Part shown: in pieces, positions 14,542 through 20,784 of the stretch
Position numbering within the stretch: position 1 is the stretch's first letter
Layout: each line of letters begins with the position of its first letter
Source of the DNA: Bdellovibrio sp. CG22_combo_CG10-13_8_21_14_all_39_27
GTDB lineage: Bacteria; Bdellovibrionota; Bacteriovoracia; Bacteriovoracales; Bacteriovoracaceae
Direction: 5' to 3'
Assembly (NCBI GenBank): GCA_002786715.1
Contig: PCTW01000062.1
Location: 1 to 45,328 of the forward strand
DNA: 45,328 nt
Translations under genes and position numbers: made by a program
Notes under the pieces: generated by a model
What the model was told of the DNA's origin: nothing
The model's input: the letters and a program-made list of their open reading frames with translations, nothing else
Databases searched by the model: none

Positions 14542-15384
14542 TTATCTCTTTTCATTATGATGTTTTTTCCAAATTTCTATCGCTTTAGCGACTTCATTTT
14601 CAACAATCGGAAATTCAGGAACATCTTCATCCCATTCCATCATAAAGGGAATGTGAGGAGCCTTTGCAATATAATGGGAGAAGAGTTCCCATACTTCTGG
14701 ATATACTGGTTTCGAATGTGTATCAAAAAGAAAATCTCCCATATCGGTGAAGCCTGCGAGGTGAATTTGAGCAACGATCCTTTGGGGTATGGAATCAAGG
14801 TAAGTCAGTGGATTAAAATGATGATTGATTGCGCTGACATAAATGTTATTAATATCAAGAAGTAATTTCGCATCGGTTCTCTTAATGACTTCAAGAACAA
14901 AATCCCATTCGAGAAATTCGCTTTGTTTGAAAGTCATATATGTTGAAACATTTTCAACAACGAGAGATCTGCCCAACTTATTTTGGGCATGATCAATATT
15001 ATTAATAACGATTTCAAGAGATTCCTTGGTATAGGGAAAGGGGAGAAGGTCATGAATATTGCTCGGCTTGATTCCTGTCCAGCAAAGGTGGTCTGATACA
15101 ATAAAAGGTTCAATTTCTTCACAGAGAGATCGCAATTTTTGTAAGTAAGTATCACTAGTTCCTGTTGAAGAGAGTAGATTCATTGAAACTCCATGCAGAG
15201 CTATAGGGTAGTCATTTCTTAATTGCTGGAGAATTTGACGTGGTCTCCCCATACTATCCATATAGTTCTCACTGACGGCTTCGAACCACTTGACTTTGAG
15301 TTGCGGTTTATTTTCAAGAAAAGGAAAGTGAGTGGACCTAAGGCCCACTCCTGGTTGACAGATATCTTCATTCAAATGAATCAC
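14542..15384 (-). CDS. bufB: Multinuclear non-heme iron-dependent oxidase (MNIO, DUF692)
   Basis: A 280-aa TIM-barrel enzyme. Family motifs in order: GVGLRSTHFPFL, WFEAVSENYMD, PIALHGVSMNLLSS, IVSDHLCW, LVVENVSTYM, LLLDINNIYVSAINH, QIHLAGF, FDTHSKPV and FMMEWDEDVP; these contain the His/Asp/Glu iron ligands. MNIOs convert Cys in small precursors to thiooxazole or related heterocycles, usually with a DUF2063 partner. The GTG at 15384 overlaps the precursor stop (GTGA) and has AAGAGG upstream, so I prefer it to the ATG at 15423. Confidence 0.9.
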   Translation of the reverse strand: MIHLNEDICQPGVGLRSTHFPFLENKPQLKVKWFEAVSENYMDSMGRPRQILQQLRNDYPIALHGVSMNLLSSTGTSDTYLQKLRSLCEEIEPFIVSDHLCWTGIKPSNIHDLLPFPYTKESLEIVINNIDHAQNKLGRSLVVENVSTYMTFKQSEFLEWDFVLEVIKRTDAKLLLDINNIYVSAINHHFNPLTYLDSIPQRIVAQIHLAGFTDMGDFLFDTHSKPVYPEVWELFSHYIAKAPHIPFMMEWDEDVPEFPIVENEVAKAIEIWKKHHNEKR

Positions 15385-15644
15385 ATCATGGCCTCTTTGA
15401 ATTCTCCACCTTTCTCTAGGCATTCACCTTTTGATAGCTTAACCCAACCTTTGCCTTTGCAAGAGTTTTTGCCCGCGCAGCTATGGCCTTTTCCGCCACA
15501 AGCTCCAGAGCCTTTGCATGAGTTAATGCCATGGCATTCGCCAGCAACGGCCATTTCCGCTGATGTCTTTGCGCTCGTTGAACAGCCTGCGGCCATCATC
15601 ATTCCTGTGAGGGCCAAACCGAGTAGTACTTTTTTGTTTTCCAT
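15381..15644 (-). CDS. bufA: Bufferin-type Cys-rich precursor (BufA2-like), possibly lipidated
   Basis: An 87-aa peptide with an N-terminal signal (MENKKVLLGLALTGMMMAAG) that ends in Cys21, a possible lipobox (AAGC). The mature part has six Cys (37, 43, 49, 56, 62, 75) arranged around two copies of CxGxNSCKG (starting at Cys37 and Cys56) followed by GKGW and KLSKGEC. Bufferins are exported peptides whose Cys are modified by the MNIO enzyme and that bind copper or other metals. It is the first gene of a precursor-MNIO-DUF2063 run with overlapping ends. GGAGGA precedes the ATG. The lipobox would make it a membrane-anchored bufferin (inference). Confidence 0.85.
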   Translation of the reverse strand: MENKKVLLGLALTGMMMAAGCSTSAKTSAEMAVAGECHGINSCKGSGACGGKGHSCAGKNSCKGKGWVKLSKGECLEKGGEFKEAMM

Positions 15645-15676
15645 TTTTCTTCCTCCAATGAAAGAATTATTATTAT

Positions 15677-16270
15677 TTAGTCAACTTTTATTCCTTGGAT
15701 CTCAAGGATAAATGTTACTTCGTTACCAACTGTCAAACCTGCTACTTTCTTCACACCTTTGTTCCATGTTAGTCCAAACTTTGTGCGATCAATTTTTCCT
15801 TTAGCTTCAAAAGCAAGTCTTTGATTTCCCCAAGCATCTTCTGCTCTACCACCCCAGTCTTCGATCTCAAGTGTTATTTTTTGAGTGACCCCTCTGATCG
15901 TGAGATTACCAATAATCTGATGTGGTTTTTTTCCTTTGTATTTAATGTCTAATGACTCAAACGTAATATCTTTAAACTTTTCAACATCAAAAAAATCTGG
16001 AGAACGAAGATGGGTATCGCGATCTGGTTCATTGGTATCTATTGAACTTGCGCTAATTTGAACTTTGAGGTCTGAAAGTTTTCCTGTTTTGTCATCGAAA
16101 TTTCCTGTACCCTCAAATTTATTAAATTTACCGAGAACGTTGGCAAAGGCCAAGTGTCTTATCTTGAAACCTAAATGGGTATGAGATTCATCTAATTTAA
16201 ACTTATCGGCAAAGGCTCCCTGTGAAAGAAGTAAAAAACTTAAGATAAATAATATTTTTGATTTTAACAA
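15677..16270 (-). CDS. YceI-family periplasmic protein
   Basis: A 197-aa secreted protein. A signal peptide ends at GAFAD, followed by the YceI lipocalin-like fold: DESHTHLGFKIRHLAFANVLGKF, TNEPDRDTHLRSPDFFDVEKF, GNLTIRGVTQKITLE and RTKFGLTW. YceI proteins bind amphiphilic isoprenoids such as polyprenyl quinones; the physiological role is open. It starts with TTG, supported by AAGGAGATTACA, and lies 32 bases upstream of the bufferin precursor in the same direction, so it may head that operon. Confidence 0.9.
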   Translation of the reverse strand: MLKSKILFILSFLLLSQGAFADKFKLDESHTHLGFKIRHLAFANVLGKFNKFEGTGNFDDKTGKLSDLKVQISASSIDTNEPDRDTHLRSPDFFDVEKFKDITFESLDIKYKGKKPHQIIGNLTIRGVTQKITLEIEDWGGRAEDAWGNQRLAFEAKGKIDRTKFGLTWNKGVKKVAGLTVGNEVTFILEIQGIKVD

Positions 16271-16341
16271 TGTAATCTCCTTGTTTTATTTCTATTGATG
16301 ATAAGTGCAAGGAGAAAGAATTTGATTACATAATTTTTTTT

Positions 16342-17058
16342 TTAAGTATTGCTGTGCATGATCCAAGGGATATCTTTGTAATCAAATACTCCCGCGAGAG
16401 TTGGTTTTATTATTTGGAAAAAAGGGGATCTGTCAAAATCACTAGGAGTGAAAAAGGAGTGGTGTCTTGTCGTATATTCCTTTCTTCCTTTAATACATTT
16501 TTCTATGGGAAGTATCGGATACTTAATAGACTGAAAGGCTAGGGCGATTATAGATGAGCAGATGACTTTTGTCGGGTCCTGTGAGCCCATTTCTAACATT
16601 TTTCGCTTCCATCGCAAAGGTACAGGGGGAGCTGGGAATAAAAATTTAGCGAGGTCAAAAATGTTCTTGATATCATAAGTTAAGCCTTCTCTGGCCTCGA
16701 TAAAATGAACGATCAATCCCAAATCGCTGTCGGAAATATTGATAGGACGACAGATACGAGTGTGATAATCCTGATATTTTTCGATTTCAGTCTTAATAAC
16801 ACCTAACTTCAAATCAGCTTCTATGATGACGCCATTTCCAATGTAGAGTGCGGCGTGGGACCAATTTGATTGAGTTAAATATTTAATTGCCGAGCTAAAT
16901 TTTTGTTTACCCTCAACTAAGAGTACGTCTCCTGGTTGAAGAGTCTTTATTAATTTGTCTATGTTCACAGTCGCCAGCTCGAATTGATGAGAGCTTGGTC
17001 GTTCTAGGTATGCAATAAGTAAATTGATGACATATTTGGATAAAGATCTTAGCAACAC
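16342..17058 (-). CDS. YiiX/YebB-like permuted NlpC/P60 enzyme
   Basis: A 238-aa papain-like hydrolase of the permuted NlpC/P60 class. The catalytic His is in SNWSHAALYIG with a following acidic EADLKLGV, and the nucleophilic Cys sits later in VICSSIIALAFQ, the circularly permuted order. The GDVLLVEGKQ start of the domain is typical. No Sec signal is evident, although the first 20 residues are somewhat hydrophobic. GTG start with GAGG five bases upstream. Relatives act on lipids or peptide amides. A second permuted NlpC/P60 gene lies at 36680-38137. Confidence 0.75.
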   Translation of the reverse strand: MLLRSLSKYVINLLIAYLERPSSHQFELATVNIDKLIKTLQPGDVLLVEGKQKFSSAIKYLTQSNWSHAALYIGNGVIIEADLKLGVIKTEIEKYQDYHTRICRPINISDSDLGLIVHFIEAREGLTYDIKNIFDLAKFLFPAPPVPLRWKRKMLEMGSQDPTKVICSSIIALAFQSIKYPILPIEKCIKGRKEYTTRHHSFFTPSDFDRSPFFQIIKPTLAGVFDYKDIPWIMHSNT

Positions 17059-17103
17059 GTGCCCTCACTATGTTTTAGCTGATGATCTTTATCATATTTT
17101 TAA

Positions 17104-18033
17104 CTATAGCGATTTACAACATTTTAAAATTTCTTCTACGATCTGACCTGGAGCATCCTCAGTGATGAGGTGTTTTCCTTTTTGAAGGATGAGAATATTT
17201 TCAGGTAGAGTTCCAAGATGAAGACTTATTTTCTTTAGTTGTTTTTCACTTGAAAGAAATTTGTCATGTTTTCCCCAAATAATAGTGCTTGGAATTTGAG
17301 GTCGAGAGCTTAAGTTTTGTTGATAGCGCGGAAGCTCATCTGTCAGTTGTTTAACAGAGAAGTAAAGCGTTTTATAAGTATACGAAGCACCTTGCAAGAG
17401 TGGTGTGACATAACCTTCCAAAAGATCACTTAAATGTTGGGTTTGATCTGGTTTAAACAGCATTGATTTGATGGCCTGAGTATAAAATACTTTTCGTAGG
17501 GGCTTCGTGGTTGCTGTATTTATAAGTAATTTGCTAAATGTGTTCAATCCATGATTCCAACCTTCTTCAAAAAGAAAGGTATCTAGGACAACGAGGTAAT
17601 CGAGATTAAAGTCATTGAACTTTAACATCTCCCATATCACAGGTCCTCCAAAATCATGGACGACTTGAATCCAGTTTTTGAGTTGGAGGTGATCAACAAG
17701 CAACTCGTGCATTACTTTGGCCTGATAGGGCACGAGAAGTTTTGCTTTTTCTTTTATTTTTTGACTCGAGCCCATGCCTAATAAGTCAGGTGCAATAACT
17801 CGAAATCCGTTTTGGGCCAAAAGAGGGATCAATTTTCGATACATCCAAGAGGAAGTCGGAATGCCATGCATGAGGACGATAGGGGTACCTTCTCCGTGGT
17901 CTATATAAGAGATCCTATGTCCTTGAATAGAAGCTCTCTTTTGACTTTTGACAAAGTCAGTATAATTGTCAAAATTTTGTGCTGAAACTTGAAAGGTTAT
18001 GAGCAAGGAGAAGAGAATGAGCATAGATTTCAT
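17104..18033 (-). CDS. Secreted alpha/beta hydrolase with Asp nucleophile (haloalkane dehalogenase-like)
   Basis: A 309-aa protein. The signal peptide (MKSMLILFSLLITFQVSAQ) implies periplasmic or outer location. Oxyanion motif HGIPTSSWMYR, then FRVIAPDLLGMGSS, and the nucleophile elbow VVHDFGGPV with Asp rather than Ser; the catalytic His is in KGKHLITED. The layout matches haloalkane dehalogenases and epoxide hydrolases. But the halide-binding Asn of HGNPTSS is Ile, and the Trp usually following the Asp (HDWG) is Phe, so dehalogenation is doubtful and epoxide hydrolysis or another activity is more likely. GAGGTC precedes the ATG. Confidence 0.8.
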   Translation of the reverse strand: MKSMLILFSLLITFQVSAQNFDNYTDFVKSQKRASIQGHRISYIDHGEGTPIVLMHGIPTSSWMYRKLIPLLAQNGFRVIAPDLLGMGSSQKIKEKAKLLVPYQAKVMHELLVDHLQLKNWIQVVHDFGGPVIWEMLKFNDFNLDYLVVLDTFLFEEGWNHGLNTFSKLLINTATTKPLRKVFYTQAIKSMLFKPDQTQHLSDLLEGYVTPLLQGASYTYKTLYFSVKQLTDELPRYQQNLSSRPQIPSTIIWGKHDKFLSSEKQLKKISLHLGTLPENILILQKGKHLITEDAPGQIVEEILKCCKSL

Positions 18034-18167
18034 AATGACCTCAAATTGTTGATATCAAAATTGAAGCAAGAGAGATGCCATTTGTAGATTCTCAAAACAG
18101 ACTCTTGTCTCTACTAAAGTCTATCAATAGAGAGGAAGTGTTTAAAATTTAATCAAAATTGAGATGA

Positions 18168-18192
18168 ATTACTTAATTTGGAATTAAGTAAT
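18168..18192. promoter_or_regulatory. Perfect 25-bp palindrome upstream of rhodanese gene
   Basis: ATTACTTAATT, a TGG centre and AATTAAGTAAT (18168-18178, 18182-18192) form 11-bp perfect arms. It looks like an operator in the 240-base gap between the divergent hydrolase and rhodanese genes. The regulator is unknown. Confidence 0.6.
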
Positions 18193-18273
18193 ATAACCTA
18201 TTCAATAGTGTCTGGAGGGATAATAGTAGAATTAATGTTTTATTCTCAATTATTGCTTTGAGCATTTTTCTTC

Positions 18274-18774
18274 ATGCACCATTCCGTTGTATCGTCAGCG
18301 GAATCCATAACAGATACAAGCTTTATGAATCCTCTTTTTAAATCTAAAGTGGAGGAACTCACAAAGCATTTTCATTCGAAAAAAATAACCATTCCCGAAT
18401 TTAAAAGAATGAAATCAGAGAAAAAGGATATCGTGATTATCGATGTCAGAGAAGAAGAGGAGTTTAGAGTTTCTCATCTTTTGGGAGCGTTAAATGTGGG
18501 GTACAAAAAATTTGATTTGAGCGACTTTTTGGCAAAAATTCCAAGGACTAAAAAGATTGTTGCCTATTGCTCCGTTGGTTATAGAAGCGGAGAAATTGCG
18601 GATAAACTCAAAAAAGAGGGATATGAAGTCCATAATTTATTGGGGGGTCTGTTTGAATGGATTAATCAAGGTCATGAAGTTTACACAGATGACTTAAAAA
18701 AAATCAAACGAATACATACATACAATAGATCATGGGGACAATGGGTCTCGGCACCCTACGAGAAGATTTATTAA
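18274..18774 (+). CDS. Rhodanese-domain sulfurtransferase, 5' end uncertain
   Basis: A 166-aa protein with one rhodanese domain: IVIIDVREEEEFRVSHLLGALNVG, then the active-site Cys loop YCSVGYRSGEIAD, then GYEVHNLLGGLFEWINQG. It transfers sulphur to thiophilic acceptors, perhaps in the periplasm. The ATG at 18274 lacks a ribosome binding site. In the same frame an ATG at 18235 encodes a hydrophobic stretch broken only by a TGA at 18259-18261; read through it, the start would be a signal peptide ending near VVSSAES. The gene may be missing its export signal or carry a sequence error. Confidence 0.8.
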   Translation: MHHSVVSSAESITDTSFMNPLFKSKVEELTKHFHSKKITIPEFKRMKSEKKDIVIIDVREEEEFRVSHLLGALNVGYKKFDLSDFLAKIPRTKKIVAYCSVGYRSGEIADKLKKEGYEVHNLLGGLFEWINQGHEVYTDDLKKIKRIHTYNRSWGQWVSAPYEKIY

Positions 18775-18810
18775 AAAGGGAAGAATCTTAACTTTGTTAG
18801 GATCGTTCAA

Positions 18811-19050
18811 TTACTTTTTTTTGATAAATTTATCAATGATTGACTCTTCAAGTTGTTTAATTTGATCACAATTCTTGTCGCTTTTTACCGAAAAAATCTT
18901 TTTAAGACTCATAATAAGGGTATTCATTTGTTTGTTGTAATTAGAGCAATGCTTGCAGGCTAAAAGATGCATCTTTAACTCTGTTTTTTGAAGAAAATTA
19001 AGTTTTTCTTCAGATGAAATCAATCGCACAACATCTTTACACCTAAGCAT
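18811..19050 (-). CDS. Zinc-finger anti-sigma factor candidate
   Basis: A 79-aa protein with the zf-HC2/ZAS pattern: Cys in MLRCKDVVRLIS and the HxxxCxxC motif as HLLACKHC (residues about 28-35). ZAS proteins hold ECF sigma factors inactive and often respond to thiol oxidation. No TM segment is present, so it would be cytoplasmic. Its start lies 3 bases after the stop of the sigma gene on the same strand, the normal cognate arrangement. The C-terminal tail is Lys-rich. Confidence 0.8.
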   Translation of the reverse strand: MLRCKDVVRLISSEEKLNFLQKTELKMHLLACKHCSNYNKQMNTLIMSLKKIFSVKSDKNCDQIKQLEESIIDKFIKKK

Positions 19051-19053
19051 GAC

Positions 19054-19647
19054 TTAAACCTCAATTTTTTTTTCGATGCATTCTCTTAAACGATTTTTAG
19101 CACGAAAAAGAAGAACTCCTAAGTTAGTGACAGAAATTTCTAAAGTATTACAAATTTCTTCAGTATCTTCCCCCATAACTTCTTTAAGAGAAAAGGCCAT
19201 TTTCTGGGTTAGAGGAAGTCGTTCTAGGCATTGATTTATAATCTCGATCGTTTGAGCGGCAATCATAAACCTTTCCGGATCTATGACTCCATGTTTCCAT
19301 GAGCCATTATCCGCAAAGCGCTCTTCCATAATGTCATCAATTTGCTCATGCTTGTTAAAGCGTTCTCGTTCTCTCCTGAGTTCTCGTGCTTTGTTATACA
19401 AAATACCGAAGATAAAGGTTCTTATATGAGAATTTGATTTGAAGCCAGGAAGAACATCAAAAAATGTTTCCCATGTATTTTGTACTAATTCACTTGATTC
19501 ATCTGGAGTAAAGCTCATTCCGAGGGAAGCATTGTACAAATGACTTGTATAAGCTTTGACGACAGATTCAATGGCAGAATGTTCTTGATTGACCAGTTTA
19601 TTGATAAACTCCGATTGGCCAAATTGTTGATGAATGTGTGTCGACAT
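19054..19647 (-). CDS. ECF-type RNA polymerase sigma factor
   Basis: A 197-aa ECF sigma factor. Region 2 is recognisable as ESSELVQNTWETFFDVLPGFKSNSHIRTFIFGILYNKARELRR, and region 4 as CLERLPLTQKMAFSLKEVMGEDTEEICNTLEISVTNLGVLLFRAKNRLREC. Length is normal. AAGGAC precedes the ATG. The anti-sigma candidate follows directly. A near-palindrome TGTTTATGTATAAACA (19672-19687) lies at the likely promoter and recurs in front of cheA. Confidence 0.92.
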   Translation of the reverse strand: MSTHIHQQFGQSEFINKLVNQEHSAIESVVKAYTSHLYNASLGMSFTPDESSELVQNTWETFFDVLPGFKSNSHIRTFIFGILYNKARELRRERERFNKHEQIDDIMEERFADNGSWKHGVIDPERFMIAAQTIEIINQCLERLPLTQKMAFSLKEVMGEDTEEICNTLEISVTNLGVLLFRAKNRLRECIEKKIEV

Positions 19648-19671
19648 GATGTAGTCCTTAAAAGAATAAAA

Positions 19672-19687
19672 TGTTTATGTATAAACA
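19672..19687. promoter_or_regulatory. Operator-like palindrome upstream of ECF sigma gene
   Basis: TGTTTATGTATAAACA, palindromic at 14 of 16 positions, about 25 bases before the sigma start codon. It matches the perfect palindrome at 20700-20715 at all but one position. Confidence 0.6.
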
Positions 19688-19725
19688 TAAAATTTATCGT
19701 CACATTCTTCAAGGTTGAAATGACT

Positions 19726-20214
19726 TTAAACTTGGATTTGATTCAATTTATTGATCGCTGATTGAGAGAGCTCTGGAGCGATTTTTATAACGCGTTGAAT
19801 GTGCTCTGGGAAAAAGCTTTCAAACTGCTCTTTTCCCTTGTTAGATAAGTGAATGAGCTTCTTACCACCTCTCTCTTGAGTTGTTACGAGATAGACAAGT
19901 TTGTCAGCGACAAGACGAGTTATAAATGTTGAGACATTTCCTCTTGTGACATGCATCAATTGGGCCAATTCTATCGATGAAATTGGACCGTGAAAATAAA
20001 GATAAAAGAAAATTTGGAAACGAGGGATCGAGCAATTATTTTTTAAAAGCTCAGTTTCTAGGAAACGATAGATTTTCTGGTGGGCATTCATTATGGCCCT
20101 CCATGATTGCACATGGGGGTGATTGAGAAGCTCAAGCATCTGAGCTTCTGTTGCTTTCTCTTTCTTTTTCTTGTTGATTGTAATTTTTAAGCCTTTGATG
20201 ACACTTACTAACAA
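19726..20214 (-). CDS. MarR-family regulator
   Basis: A 162-aa dimeric winged-helix protein. The core reads ISSIELAQLMHVTRGNVSTFITRLVADKLVYLVTTQERGGKKLIHLSNKGKEQF, which is the MarR HTH and wing with the conserved D/ERGGK turn. The TTG at 20214 is the longest start, with the ATG at 20139 as an alternative; neither has a clear ribosome binding site. It lies between the ECF operon and the che genes, divergent from cheY. It is a good candidate to bind the TGTTTATATATAAACA palindrome (inference). Confidence 0.85.
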   Translation of the reverse strand: MLVSVIKGLKITINKKKKEKATEAQMLELLNHPHVQSWRAIMNAHQKIYRFLETELLKNNCSIPRFQIFFYLYFHGPISSIELAQLMHVTRGNVSTFITRLVADKLVYLVTTQERGGKKLIHLSNKGKEQFESFFPEHIQRVIKIAPELSQSAINKLNQIQV

Positions 20215-20269
20215 AGTCTAGCATAGCTGTAGCAATTTTCACTAGATTAATCCCACACAAAGGTGAGTT

Positions 20270-20674
20270 ATGGAAGCATTTGATTTTGATTTAAGAATAT
20301 TGGTCGTTGATGATATGGCCACAATGAGAAAGATTAATACTCAAATTCTCAATAGAATTGGTTTTAAAAATGTTAAAGCAGCAGCGGATGGGAAAGAGGC
20401 TTGGGAAATGATTATCGGAGCATTAGGCTTAGGTTTATCCTTTGGACTGGTTATAACAGATTGGAATATGCCTGTTATGACAGGATTAGACCTCCTTTCT
20501 CAAATTCGAAACGAACCAAGAACTAAAGAATTAAAAGTTCTTATGGTAACTGCAGAAGGTGAGAAAGAAAATATTCTTCTGGCCGTCAAAGCGGGCGTCA
20601 ACAATTATATCGTAAAACCTTTTACTCCTGAAACTCTTAACTTAAAGTTAAAGAAGATATTTGATATAAAGTAA
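20270..20674 (+). CDS. cheY: CheY-type response regulator
   Basis: A 134-aa single REC domain. Acidic pair Asp14/Asp15 (LVVDDMAT), phosphoacceptor Asp64 in VITDWNMPVMTG, Thr in MVTAEGE and the conserved Lys in IVKPF. The TDWNMP motif is the CheY one. It would shuttle phosphoryl groups from the CheA encoded next to a motor or other output. A short insertion (GALGLGLSFG) before beta3 lengthens it slightly. AAAGGTGAG precedes the ATG. It is separated from cheA by 90 bases that contain a 16-bp palindrome, so cheA may have its own promoter. Confidence 0.93.
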   Translation: MEAFDFDLRILVVDDMATMRKINTQILNRIGFKNVKAAADGKEAWEMIIGALGLGLSFGLVITDWNMPVMTGLDLLSQIRNEPRTKELKVLMVTAEGEKENILLAVKAGVNNYIVKPFTPETLNLKLKKIFDIK

Positions 20675-20699
20675 CTAAAGATTATCGCTCTTTCTCTTA

Positions 20700-20715
20700 T
20701 GTTTATATATAAACA
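20700..20715. promoter_or_regulatory. Operator-like perfect palindrome upstream of cheA
   Basis: TGTTTATATATAAACA, a perfect 16-bp palindrome, 50 bases before the cheA start. It differs by one base from the site at 19672-19687. Confidence 0.65.
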
Positions 20716-20757
20716 ATTGTAAATAGGGATATTTCGCATATTTACAAAAGTTCCCTT

Positions 20758-20784
20758 TAAAACGATGAAGAATAAAGCCGATCA
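20758..20784 (+). promoter_or_regulatory. Possible sigma-28 promoter overlapping the cheA start
   Basis: TAAA (20758-20761), 15 bases, then GCCGATCA (20777-20784) fits the flagellar sigma-28 consensus and spacing, with GCCGAT intact. The predicted transcript would begin near 20791, next to the in-frame ATG at 20792. It may be chance. Confidence 0.3.

Noticed and set aside
15223-15711. 162-codon open frame on the + strand over the bufferin precursor and MNIO genes
   Set aside because: It is antisense to two well-supported genes with family motifs and tight overlaps, has no ribosome binding site, and its Pro-rich product is the shadow of Gly/Cys/Lys codons.
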